Shown: in pieces, positions 1 to 6,207 of the stretch
Layout of the letters: the number at the start of each line of letters is the position of its first letter
How positions within the stretch are numbered: the stretch's first letter is position 1
Assembly: GCA_938028845.1 (NCBI GenBank)
Contig: CALIZJ010000316.1
Location: 1-7,532, forward strand
DNA: 7,532 nucleotides
Source: an uncultured Blautia sp.
Lineage (GTDB): Bacteria > Bacillota > Clostridia > Lachnospirales > Lachnospiraceae
Reading direction: 5' to 3'
The notes under the pieces: generated by a model
Seen by the model: only the letters and a program-made list of their open reading frames with translations
Databases searched by the model: none
What the model was told of the DNA's origin: nothing
Made by a program: the position numbers and the translations under genes

Positions 1-23
1 TCAGACGTGTGCTCTTCCGATCT
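1..23 (+). other. Illumina TruSeq adapter remnant (non-genomic)
   Basis: The first 23 bases are identical to the last 23 bases of the TruSeq read-2/index adapter as read toward the insert, ending in the familiar GCTCTTCCGATCT. This is known library chemistry, recognised by eye. Translated in the argC frame it gives the artefactual start MCSSDL, and on the other strand it gives a false C-terminus ending IGRAHV. Both are typical of untrimmed adapter in assemblies. Genomic sequence appears to begin at about base 24, because from base 25 the reading matches ArgC. Nothing biological should be annotated here. Confidence 0.96.
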
Positions 24-528
24 CGGTACATCCGGGGCCGGCAGGGGAGCAAAGGTGGATAATCTTTTCTGCGAGGTTAACGAAAACATTAAGGCTTACG
101 GAGTGGCCTCTCACAGACATACACCGGAGATTGAAGACCAGCTCGGTTATGCCTGCGGCCATGAAGTGCGGATTAATTTTACACCGCATTTGGTCCCCAT
201 GAACAGAGGAATTCTTGTAACCGCCTATGCTTCGCTGAAAAAAGAAGTTTCCTATGAAGAAGTTAAGGCGGCTTACGATAAATATTACGAAAAAGAAACT
301 TTCGTGAGGGTTCTGGATAAAGATGTGTGTCCTCAGACGAAGTGGGTAGAGGGCAGCAATTACGTGGATGTGAACTTTAAGATCGATCCGAGAACGAATA
401 GGATCATTATGATGGGCGCTATGGATAACCTGGTAAAAGGAGCAGCCGGACAGGCGGTGCAGAATATGAACCTGTTGTTTGGGCTGCCGGAGACAGAGGG
501 ACTTCTTCAGGTGCCTATGGTACCATAA
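24..528 (+). CDS. argC: N-acetyl-gamma-glutamyl-phosphate reductase, 3' part (5' end lost)
   Basis: ArgC reduces N-acetylglutamyl-phosphate with NADPH to N-acetylglutamate semialdehyde, the third step of arginine synthesis, in the cytoplasm. About 168 genomic codons remain of a protein usually near 345 residues. The N-terminal Rossmann NADP-binding part and the catalytic cysteine region are therefore missing. What remains reads in order: GTSGAGRGAK (family signature), SHRHTPEIEDQL, the TPHLVPMNRGI motif carrying the conserved active-site histidine, and the C-terminal GAAGQAVQNMNLLFG. The gene is cut by the contig end, not by mutation. The ATG at base 7 lies inside the adapter, so the apparent 173-residue protein starting MCSSDL is an artefact. 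The stop is 38 bp before argJ, consistent with one operon. Any promoter or ArgR operator of the operon would lie upstream and is not visible. Confidence 0.95.
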
Positions 529-566
529 GTGCGAAAATATTTGATAAAGCAGGAGGAAACTGGCAT

Positions 567-1790
567 ATGGAAATCATAACAGGCGGAGTGACTGCTCCTA
601 AAGGATTTCAGGCAGCAGCTACAGCGGCGGAAATAAAATATAAAGACAGGACAGATATGGCGATGATTTACAGCGAAACGCCCTGTGTGTCCGCGGGAAC
701 TTTTACTACCAATGTGGTAAAGGCGGCTCCGGTGAAATGGGACCAGGAAATCGTGTATCACCACCCCTTTGCAAAGGCAGTGGTGTGCAACAGCGGAATT
801 GCCAACGCCTGCACAGGGCAGGAAGGATACGGATACTGCGCCGCTACGGCGGATGCTGCGGCGAAAGCATTAGGTATTGAGGCAGACAGTGTGCTGGTAG
901 CATCTACAGGCGTGATCGGGATGCAGCTGCCTATAGACCGGATTGCCAAAGGCGTGGAGGCTATGGCCGGAGAGCTTTCCTCATCTTTAGAAGCAGGAAC
1001 AGCGGCGGCCCAGGCCATTATGACTACAGATACGGTGAAGAAGGAGATTGCCGTACAAATAGAAATCGGCGGAAAAACGGTGACCATAGGAGGCATGTGC
1101 AAGGGCTCCGGCATGATCCATCCGAATATGTGTACAATGCTTAGTTTTGTTACCACAGATGCGGATATAACCAAGGAACTTTTACAGGAAGCGTTAAGTG
1201 AGGATGTCAAGGATACCTACAATATGGTCTCTGTGGACGGAGATACTTCCACAAATGATACAGTGCTCCTTTTAGCGAATGGCCTGGCGGGAAATCCAAA
1301 AATCACAGAAAAGAATGAAGACTACGCTGCCTTTAAAAAGGCTTTGAATTATATCAACACCTACCTGGCAAAAAAGATCGCCGGGGACGGAGAGGGGGCG
1401 ACTGCCCTGTTTGAGGTAAAGGTGATCGGCGCCCTGACAAAAGAAGACGCGGTAACCTTAAGTAAGTCCGTAGTAACCTCGTCTCTTACGAAGGCGGCTA
1501 TCTACGGCCACGATGCGAACTGGGGAAGGATCTTATGTGCTTTGGGCTATTCCGGCGTACAGTTTGATCCGGAAAAAGTGGATCTGTATTTTGAAAGCAA
1601 GGCAGGAAAGATAAAAATCATTGAAAATGGAGTTTCCACTGGATATAGTGAGGAGGAAGCCACAAAGATTTTGTCCGAGGACGAGGTGACCGCCATTGCC
1701 GATATAAAAATGGGAGAGGCGAGCGCGGTGGCCTGGGGCTGTGACCTCACTTATGATTATGTAAAGATCAACGCAGATTATCGTTCTTGA
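567..1790 (+). CDS. argJ: Glutamate N-acetyltransferase / ornithine acetyltransferase
   Basis: ArgJ transfers the acetyl group from N-acetylornithine to glutamate, releasing ornithine and regenerating N-acetylglutamate. Some members also use acetyl-CoA. The 407 residues are full length for the family. Visible motifs are STGVIG (113-118), MTTDT (152-156), KGSGMIHPNM (179-188) and the C-terminal IYGHDANWGR (312-321). The proenzyme cleaves itself before a threonine in the xTML motif, and that threonine becomes the N-terminal nucleophile. Here it is Thr190 (bases 1134-1136), giving an alpha chain of about 189 and a beta chain of about 218 residues. The residue before the scissile bond is Cys189, where Ala is the common choice. 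The start is set by AGGAGG at 551-556, 10 nt before the ATG. The gene lies between argC and argB. Sequence alone does not say whether it is bifunctional; no argA is seen in the window, which proves little. Confidence 0.97.
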   Translation: MEIITGGVTAPKGFQAAATAAEIKYKDRTDMAMIYSETPCVSAGTFTTNVVKAAPVKWDQEIVYHHPFAKAVVCNSGIANACTGQEGYGYCAATADAAAKALGIEADSVLVASTGVIGMQLPIDRIAKGVEAMAGELSSSLEAGTAAAQAIMTTDTVKKEIAVQIEIGGKTVTIGGMCKGSGMIHPNMCTMLSFVTTDADITKELLQEALSEDVKDTYNMVSVDGDTSTNDTVLLLANGLAGNPKITEKNEDYAAFKKALNYINTYLAKKIAGDGEGATALFEVKVIGALTKEDAVTLSKSVVTSSLTKAAIYGHDANWGRILCALGYSGVQFDPEKVDLYFESKAGKIKIIENGVSTGYSEEEATKILSEDEVTAIADIKMGEASAVAWGCDLTYDYVKINADYRS

Positions 1791-1846
1791 CGGTCGTAAG
1801 TTGAGCGGTAACCTTCCTGATCAGGGAAAGAAAAAGGAGAAGAAGT

Positions 1847-2743
1847 ATGGTTAAACAAAAATATCTGGAAAAGGCAGAGGTGCTGATCGAGGCTCTTCCT
1901 TATATCCAGCGCTTTAATCGTAAGATCGTAGTGGTTAAGTATGGTGGGAGCGCTATGCTGGACGAAACATTGAAGGCAAATGTCATTAAGGACGTAGTGC
2001 TTTTAAAACTGGTAGGCTTTAAGCCTATCATTGTCCACGGCGGAGGCAAGGAGATCAGCCGCTGGGTAGAGAAGGTAGGAATGGAAGCCAAGTTTGTCAA
2101 TGGACTTCGGGTGACGGATAAGGATACCATGGAGATTGCTGAGATGGTCCTTGGAAAGGTAAATAAAGAGCTTGTGACCCTGGTACAGTCTCTTGGAGTA
2201 AAGGCTGTGGGGATCAGCGGAAAGGACGGAGGACTCCTTCAGTGCAGGAAGAAGCTTTCCGGCGGGGAAGATATCGGCTATGTGGGAGAGATTACCTGTG
2301 TACAGCCTAAGATTCTTCAGGATCTTTTGGAAAAGGATTTCCTTCCCATTGTATTTCCAGTGGGGTATGATGAAAATTTTGCTACTTACAACATTAATGC
2401 GGACGATGCTGCCTGTGCCATTGCAGAGGCGGTTCATGCGGAAAAGCTGGCCTTCCTTTCAGATATCGAAGGCGTGTATAAGGATCAGAACGATCCCTCC
2501 ACATTGATCTCAGAGCTCCATGTCCATGAAGCGGAGGAGCTGATCTCGGAAGGATATGTGGGAGGCGGTATGATCCCTAAGCTGCGCAACTGCATTGACG
2601 CCATTGAAAACGGGGTGAACCGGGTGCATATCTTAGACGGAAGGATCCCGCACAGCCTGCTTCTGGAAATCTTTACCAACAAAGGTATCGGAACCGCTAT
2701 ATTACGAGAAGATGGGGAGAAATATTATCATGAACATGCGTGA
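1847..2743 (+). CDS. argB: Acetylglutamate kinase, arginine-sensitive type
   Basis: ArgB phosphorylates the gamma-carboxylate of N-acetylglutamate with ATP, the committed step when ArgJ recycles acetyl groups. Amino-acid kinase fold motifs are KYGGSAM (31-37, with Lys31 the likely phosphate-binding lysine), HGGGKEI (64-70, substrate loop), Arg88 in NGLRVT, YNINADDAA (181-189, substrate/ATP site), and GGGMIPKL (239-246, with Lys245 contacting phosphate). At 298 residues it is longer than the arginine-insensitive E. coli enzyme (about 258). It has a roughly 25-residue N-terminal helix before the first strand and the C-terminal stretch HILDGRIPHSLLLEIF followed by GIGTAI. In characterised hexameric enzymes these two features form the arginine feedback site, so arginine inhibition is inferred. 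Ribosome site AGGAGA at 1835-1840 lies 6 nt before the ATG. The end overlaps the chosen argD start by 14 bp. Confidence 0.97.
   Translation: MVKQKYLEKAEVLIEALPYIQRFNRKIVVVKYGGSAMLDETLKANVIKDVVLLKLVGFKPIIVHGGGKEISRWVEKVGMEAKFVNGLRVTDKDTMEIAEMVLGKVNKELVTLVQSLGVKAVGISGKDGGLLQCRKKLSGGEDIGYVGEITCVQPKILQDLLEKDFLPIVFPVGYDENFATYNINADDAACAIAEAVHAEKLAFLSDIEGVYKDQNDPSTLISELHVHEAEELISEGYVGGGMIPKLRNCIDAIENGVNRVHILDGRIPHSLLLEIFTNKGIGTAILREDGEKYYHEHA
2714..2720 (+). promoter_or_regulatory. Ribosome binding site deciding the argD start
   Basis: GGGGAGA inside the end of argB lies 9 nt before the ATG at 2730. The in-frame ATG at 2712 precedes it and has no comparable site, and the ATG at 2736 is 15 nt away. 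The start at 2730 is therefore preferred. The site lies within translated argB sequence, which fits translational coupling. Confidence 0.65.
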
Positions 2744-3920
2744 ACAAATAGAAGAGGCAGAAGTAAATATTCTGCACACATATAATCGTTTCCCTGTTGT
2801 TTTTGAACGGGGAGAGGGCTGCTATCTGCATGATACAGAAGGAAAAAAATATCTGGACTGTGCGGCAGGTATTGCTGTAAATGCTTTAGGATATCATTAT
2901 CCAGGCTATGATGAAGCCCTTAAGGAGCAGATAGACAAGCTTATTCATATTTCTAATTTATATTACAATGAACCAATGAGTGAAGCCGGGGCAAAGCTGG
3001 TGCTGGCAAGCGGACTTTCCAAGGCCTTTTTTACCAACAGCGGAACCGAGGCTATAGAAGGGGCGTTAAAGGCGGCAAAAAAATATGCTTACGAAAGAGA
3101 CGGACATGCAGGGCATGAGATCATTGCCATGAACCATTCTTTCCATGGAAGAAGTATCGGAGCTTTGTCTGTTACAGGAAACGCTCATTACAGGGAACCT
3201 TTTGAGCCTTTGATGGGAGGAGTGAAGTTCGCGGATTTTAATGACCTGGAGAGTGTAAAAGCCCAGGTTACTGATAAAACCTGCGCGATCATTACAGAGG
3301 TGATCCAGGGAGAGGGAGGAATCTATCCGGCAGAGCAAAGCTTCCTGGAAGGACTTCGTCAGCTTTGCGATGAAAAGGATATTCTGCTGATCTTTGATGA
3401 GATCCAGTGCGGCATGGGACGGACCGGAAGCTATTTCGCATGGCAGGCCTATGGGGTTAAGCCGGATATTATGACCTGTGCCAAGGCGTTGGGAAGCGGT
3501 GTTCCGGTAGGAGCGTTTGTCTTGAATGAAAAGGCGGCGGCAGCCTCCTTGAAGCCTGGAGATCATGGAACGACATATGGTGGAAATCCTTTTGTGTGCG
3601 CAGCGGTGAGCAAGGTGTTTGACATTTTTGCAAAGGATATGATCCTGGCCCATGTACAGGAACTGACCCCCTATCTGGAGGGAAAACTGGACGATCTGGT
3701 GGAAAAATACGACTGTGTACAGACAAGAAGAGGAAAAGGTCTGATGCAGGGGCTTGTGATCACAGGACGCCCGGTAGGGAATGTGATCAAGAAAGCGCTT
3801 GACAACGGTCTGGTAGTGATCTCCGCCGGAACGGATGTTTTAAGGATCGTACCGCCTCTTGTTATCACCAGGGCGCAGATTGACGAGATGGTGGAAAAAT
3901 TGGAGCTTTGTCTTTCATGA
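2730..3920 (+). CDS. argD: Acetylornithine aminotransferase
   Basis: ArgD is a PLP-dependent class III aminotransferase that converts N-acetylglutamate semialdehyde plus glutamate into N-acetylornithine plus 2-oxoglutarate. The 396-residue length is typical. Motifs in order are NSGTEAIEGALKAAKKYA (103-120, cofactor phosphate binding), SFHGRSIGALS (137-147, where the Arg probably contacts the substrate carboxylate), TEVIQGEGG (189-197), FDEIQCGMGRTG (222-233, Asp223 binding the pyridine nitrogen), CAKALGSGVPVGAF (250-263, Lys252 the Schiff-base lysine) and GTTYGGNP (280-287). The operon position after argB separates it from catabolic ornithine and GABA aminotransferases, although side activity on succinyl-diaminopimelate is known for some ArgD proteins. 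It overlaps argB by 14 bp in a different frame. The weakest part of the call is the start: ATGs at 2712 and 2736 are alternatives. Confidence 0.95.
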   Translation: MNMREQIEEAEVNILHTYNRFPVVFERGEGCYLHDTEGKKYLDCAAGIAVNALGYHYPGYDEALKEQIDKLIHISNLYYNEPMSEAGAKLVLASGLSKAFFTNSGTEAIEGALKAAKKYAYERDGHAGHEIIAMNHSFHGRSIGALSVTGNAHYREPFEPLMGGVKFADFNDLESVKAQVTDKTCAIITEVIQGEGGIYPAEQSFLEGLRQLCDEKDILLIFDEIQCGMGRTGSYFAWQAYGVKPDIMTCAKALGSGVPVGAFVLNEKAAAASLKPGDHGTTYGGNPFVCAAVSKVFDIFAKDMILAHVQELTPYLEGKLDDLVEKYDCVQTRRGKGLMQGLVITGRPVGNVIKKALDNGLVVISAGTDVLRIVPPLVITRAQIDEMVEKLELCLS

Positions 3921-3998
3921 CAGGCAAAGGCGGGAGCTTGGAAGTAAACTCCAAAATCTGCCTTGATGACGCAGCAGGTGCGTCAGGAGGAGGAAACA
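3921..3998 (+). other. Spacer between argD and the Cys-rich gene, with weak hairpins
   Basis: This 78-bp spacer has no convincing promoter. It holds several short inverted repeats. TTGGA (3938-3942) pairs with TCCAA (3950-3954), nested in AGGCA (3922-3926) with TGCCT (3959-3963). A separate perfect 6-bp stem TGACGC (3967-3972) with GCGTCA (3980-3985) ends right at the ribosome site AGGAGGAGG (3985-3993). There is no T-run, so it does not look like a terminator. It could be an mRNA processing or stability region, which would allow the small gene to be cotranscribed with the arg operon. The evidence is thin. Confidence 0.3.
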
Positions 3999-4151
3999 AT
4001 GATTGTTGATATCCTTATTTTGCTCATTGTGTTCGGGCTGGTTGGATTTGTCCTCTATCGAAAATGGAAGAACAGGAAAGCGGGCGGCTGTGGCTGCGGC
4101 TGCTGCAAGGACTGTCCCAAAGGAAAACGCGGCGTGGAATTTAAAGAATGA
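3999..4151 (+). CDS. FeoB-associated-type Cys-rich small membrane protein
   Basis: This is a 50-residue protein with one N-terminal membrane segment (about residues 3-20, IVDILILLIVFGLVGFVLY), then a basic stretch RKWKNRK (21-27), then a Gly/Cys cluster GGCGCGCCKDCP (29-40) with five cysteines (31, 33, 35, 36, 39). This matches the layout of the FeoB-associated Cys-rich membrane protein family, usually found beside ferrous-iron transporters in Firmicutes, whose role is not established. The cysteines could bind metal or act in redox on the cytoplasmic side if the basic stretch stays inside, which is an inference. Start choice: AGGAGGAGG lies 5 nt before the ATG at 3999. An in-frame ATG at 3966 would add 11 polar residues before the membrane segment and has no good ribosome site. 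No feoA or feoB lies in the window. It is probably the last gene of the arg transcript. Confidence 0.8.
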   Translation: MIVDILILLIVFGLVGFVLYRKWKNRKAGGCGCGCCKDCPKGKRGVEFKE

Positions 4152-4157
4152 ATGAAG

Positions 4158-4196
4158 AAAAACCAGGAGCGGAGTGTGTTCCTGGTTTTTCTTTTT
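4158..4196 (+). terminator. Rho-independent terminator after the arg operon
   Basis: AAAAACCAGGA (4158-4168) pairs perfectly over 11 bp with TCCTGGTTTTT (4180-4190), with a loop of 11 nt that could close by two more pairs. The T-rich run TTTTTCTTTTT (4186-4196) follows. It starts 6 bp after the stop of the small Cys-rich gene, ends transcription coming from the arg genes, and separates them from the signalling unit. The A-run on the left arm means it could also work weakly in the opposite direction. Confidence 0.92.
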
Positions 4197-4200
4197 CCAG

Positions 4201-4232
4201 TTGATGAAAAATTGAAAATTATATGCTAAGAT
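4201..4232 (+). promoter_or_regulatory. Predicted promoter and regulator site of the two-component operon
   Basis: An extended -10 (TG at 4224-4225, TAAGAT at 4227-4232) has no good -35 at 17 bp spacing. In its place, 26 bp upstream of the -10 start, sits TTGATGAAAAATTGAAAA (4201-4218). It can be read as two TTGA-led half-sites 11 bp apart, the period used by OmpR/PhoB-family regulators that activate from the -35 region. The same arrangement, ungapped and 23 of 32 identical, occurs at 6176-6207 before the ABC gene. Autoregulation by the downstream response regulator is inferred. The predicted start of transcription is near 4239. Confidence 0.6.
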
Positions 4233-4248
4233 ACCTCCATATGGAGGT
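4233..4248 (+). promoter_or_regulatory. Perfect palindrome enclosing the response-regulator ribosome site
   Basis: ACCTCCATATGGAGGT is a perfect 16-bp palindrome placed directly after the -10. Its right arm contains the Shine-Dalgarno GGAGG (4243-4247), 7 nt before the GTG start. As RNA it gives a 6-bp stem with four G-C pairs and an ATAT loop that would hide the ribosome site. With the predicted start near 4239, the left arm (4233-4238) would be absent from the promoter's own transcript, so only read-through RNA could fold it. A DNA operator for a dimeric repressor is the alternative reading. Confidence 0.6.
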
Positions 4249-4254
4249 GAGGCT

Positions 4255-4929
4255 GTGAAAAAAACAATTTTGATCGCGGATGATGAAAAGGATATCCTGG
4301 AAATGCTGGGAGATTATTTTTTCTATAATGGCTATCAGGTGCTTTTAGCGTCCGGCGGGGAGGAAGCGGTGAAGAAGGCTGCCCAAAATCCGGATCTGAT
4401 CCTTTTGGATATCAATATGCCGGATAAGGACGGCCTTTCTGTCTGTGCGCAGATCCGCCGGTTTGTGTCCTGCCCTATTTTATTTTTAACTGCCCGGGTG
4501 GAGGACAGCGATAAGATCAAAGGGTTTGGGATCGGCGGGGATGATTATATTGTAAAGCCCTTTTCTTTAGAGGAGCTGGGCGCCCGGGTGGCGGCTCATT
4601 TAAGAAGAGAGGAGCGGACGCGGGATTCTCATAGAGTGAACTTCCAAAAGGAACTGTCCATAGATTATCTGGAGCACTGTGTGTATTTCAAAGGGGAACC
4701 CATTTCTCTTGCGAAAAAAGAATTCGATATTTTGGAGCTGCTTTCCCAGCATCCAGGACAGGTATTTGACAAAGAACGGATCTACGAAAGGATCTGGGGT
4801 TATGAAAGCGAGGGAGACAGTGCTGTAGTGGCGGAACATATCCGAAGGCTGCGTCAAAAACTTTCTGCTGCCGGGGCGGCCCCCTGCATAGAAACCGTAT
4901 GGGGAGTGGGGTATAAATGGAAAAAATGA
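4255..4929 (+). CDS. OmpR/PhoB-family two-component response regulator
   Basis: This is a 224-residue cytoplasmic transcription factor. The receiver domain (about 1-118) has the acidic pair Asp9/Asp10, phospho-acceptor Asp52 in LLDINMPDKDG, switch Thr79 and Lys101 in KPFS. The C-terminal winged helix (about 128-224) has the recognition helix region VVAEHIRRLRQKL (191-203) and the hairpin wing IETVWGVGYKW (212-222). All residues needed for phosphorylation are present. The start is GTG, with GGAGG at 4243-4247 spaced 7 nt, and the protein then begins MKKTILIADDE as is usual. It overlaps the histidine kinase gene by 13 bp, so the two are almost surely partners and coupled in translation. Likely targets are its own promoter and that of the ABC gene at 6241, from the shared upstream element. 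The signal is unknown. Confidence 0.95.
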   Translation: MKKTILIADDEKDILEMLGDYFFYNGYQVLLASGGEEAVKKAAQNPDLILLDINMPDKDGLSVCAQIRRFVSCPILFLTARVEDSDKIKGFGIGGDDYIVKPFSLEELGARVAAHLRREERTRDSHRVNFQKELSIDYLEHCVYFKGEPISLAKKEFDILELLSQHPGQVFDKERIYERIWGYESEGDSAVVAEHIRRLRQKLSAAGAAPCIETVWGVGYKWKK

Positions 4930-6170
4930 GAAAATCCACGAGAGGTATCTCCATGATCCTGGGGAAAGTGAAAAGCCTGAAGGAATGGATAAAAAGAAAA
5001 CGCAATTCTTCCTCCCTGAAGGTATCCTTTGCCGTCTATATGGTGGGAGGCCTGTTGGCAGCTCTTTGCCTTTCCATAATCTTTTCTGTTATCTGCCAGA
5101 GCATACAGGATCAGATCCGGCAGAAATATGAGAAGATGGCCAACAGGGAACCGGTAGAGCTTTTTTATGAAGACGGGGTTCCTACAGGAACCAGCGGATA
5201 CGTTTATCTCAGCGATCCCAGGGAATTTTACTCAGACTGGGAACTGACAGTGGACGAGGCTGCCGGGATATTAGCCTGGTTTCTTCCGTTTTTAAGCTTT
5301 TGCGGTTCTATTGTAGTTACCAGCATTTTGTTCTATAAAAGAAATTTGAAAAAGCCCCTGGAACTTTTGGATGAAGGAGCTGAGAAAATAGCGCAGCAGG
5401 ATCTGGATTTTTCCATAACCTATGAACGGGAGAATGAGCTTGGGCGGCTGTGCGGCTCCTTTGAGGAAATGCGCCGTGCCCTTCTGGAAAACAACCGGGA
5501 GATGTGGCGGCAGATGGAAGAACGCAGGCGGCTGAACGCGGCTTTTTCCCATGACATGCGTACGCCTCTTACAGTACTTGAAGGACAAAGCGAAATGCTC
5601 ATAAAATACGCGGCGAACGGACAAATGCCCAGGGAAAAGATTGTCTCCGCCGCAAGGACCATGCACGGAAATATAAAAAGGCTGGAGGAGTATGTTGCCG
5701 CTATGAACCAGGTACAAAGGCTTGATGATCTGGAGGTGACGAAAACTTTGGTGACGGGGGAGGAGCTCTGTAAGCGGCTGGAAGAAAGCGGAAAAATTCT
5801 TTGCAAAAGCCTGGACTTCTCTATAAAAGCGGAAAATATAAAAGAAAACTTTCAGGCAGACCTAAATCTGGTGGAACAGGTGTATCAAAATCTATTGGCG
5901 AATGCTGTGCGTTATGGAAAGAAAAAAATCCAGGCAGAGGTGAAGACAGATCAGTTTTTGGTCATCTCCGTGCAGGATGACGGCGGCGGTTTTTCAAAAG
6001 AAAGTCTTGAGAAAGCTGCAGAGCCTTTTTATCAGGGAAAGGAGATAAAAGGCGGACAGTTTGGCATGGGGCTTTATATCTGCAGGATTTTATGTGAAAA
6101 GTGCAAAGGAAGCCTTACCTTAAAAAATACCCGGGAGGGGGCTTGTGTTACGGCGAGATTTTTAATTTAA
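4917..6170 (+). CDS. Sensor histidine kinase partnered with the upstream regulator
   Basis: This is a 417-residue inner-membrane kinase. A basic N-terminus is followed by a membrane segment at about 36-60, an extracytoplasmic loop of only about 56 residues (61-116), and a second membrane segment at about 117-139. A HAMP-like linker (about 140-193) leads to a HisKA domain with the H-box FSHDMRTPLT (His212) and a HATPase domain. The HATPase domain has an N-box NLLANAVRYG (Asn329 the key residue), DDGGGF (354-359) and GMGLYIC (383-389). All catalytic boxes are present. It should phosphorylate Asp52 of the neighbouring regulator. The start at 4917 follows GGGGAG (4901-4906). The ATG at 4926, which forms an ATGA overlap with the regulator's stop, is a close alternative. 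The small outer loop argues for sensing within or near the membrane, or through the transporter, as in peptide-antibiotic systems; this is an inference. Confidence 0.94.
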   Translation: MEKMRKSTRGISMILGKVKSLKEWIKRKRNSSSLKVSFAVYMVGGLLAALCLSIIFSVICQSIQDQIRQKYEKMANREPVELFYEDGVPTGTSGYVYLSDPREFYSDWELTVDEAAGILAWFLPFLSFCGSIVVTSILFYKRNLKKPLELLDEGAEKIAQQDLDFSITYERENELGRLCGSFEEMRRALLENNREMWRQMEERRRLNAAFSHDMRTPLTVLEGQSEMLIKYAANGQMPREKIVSAARTMHGNIKRLEEYVAAMNQVQRLDDLEVTKTLVTGEELCKRLEESGKILCKSLDFSIKAENIKENFQADLNLVEQVYQNLLANAVRYGKKKIQAEVKTDQFLVISVQDDGGGFSKESLEKAAEPFYQGKEIKGGQFGMGLYICRILCEKCKGSLTLKNTREGACVTARFLI

Positions 6171-6175
6171 ATAAG

Positions 6176-6207
6176 TAGATAAAAACTTGAAAAGTGTATT
6201 TTACAAT
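6176..6207 (+). promoter_or_regulatory. Predicted regulated promoter of the ABC transporter operon
   Basis: A -10 box TACAAT (6202-6207) has no consensus -35 at the right spacing. In its place lies TAGATAAAAACTTGAAAA (6176-6193), which matches 15 of 18 positions of the element before the response-regulator gene and sits at the same 26-bp distance from the -10. Over the full 32 bases the two regions agree at 23 positions without a gap. Activation by the neighbouring response regulator is inferred. The start of transcription would fall near 6214, about 27 nt before the ATG. Both regions are AT-rich, so chance similarity is higher than in average sequence. Confidence 0.6.

Noticed and set aside
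1..189. Minus-strand open frame of 62 codons ending IGRAHV
   Set aside because: Its C-terminus is translated adapter and the rest is antisense to argC.
758..1210. Minus-strand open frame of 150 codons inside argJ
   Set aside because: Shadow of an Ala-rich, highly conserved argJ region; no domain recognised.
1816..1825. CCTGATCAGG palindrome between argJ and argB
   Set aside because: Only 10 bp, with no T-run and no promoter nearby; likely chance.
2003..2437. Minus-strand open frame of 144 codons inside argB
   Set aside because: Antisense shadow of argB with no recognisable motif.
2712..2729. Longer argD start at 2712
   Set aside because: No ribosome site upstream at proper spacing. GGGGAGA at 2714-2720 fits the ATG at 2730 instead.
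3066..3653. Minus-strand open frame of 195 codons inside argD
   Set aside because: It is antisense to a clear, conserved argD reading frame, has no recognisable domain, and is rich in His/Ser/Arg as shadow frames often are.
6187..6207. Reading TTGAAA (6187-6192) as a -35 for TACAAT (6202-6207)
   Set aside because: The spacer would be only 9 bp, far too short for a sigma-70-type promoter. The same 9-bp arrangement at 4212-4232 is better read as part of a regulator site.
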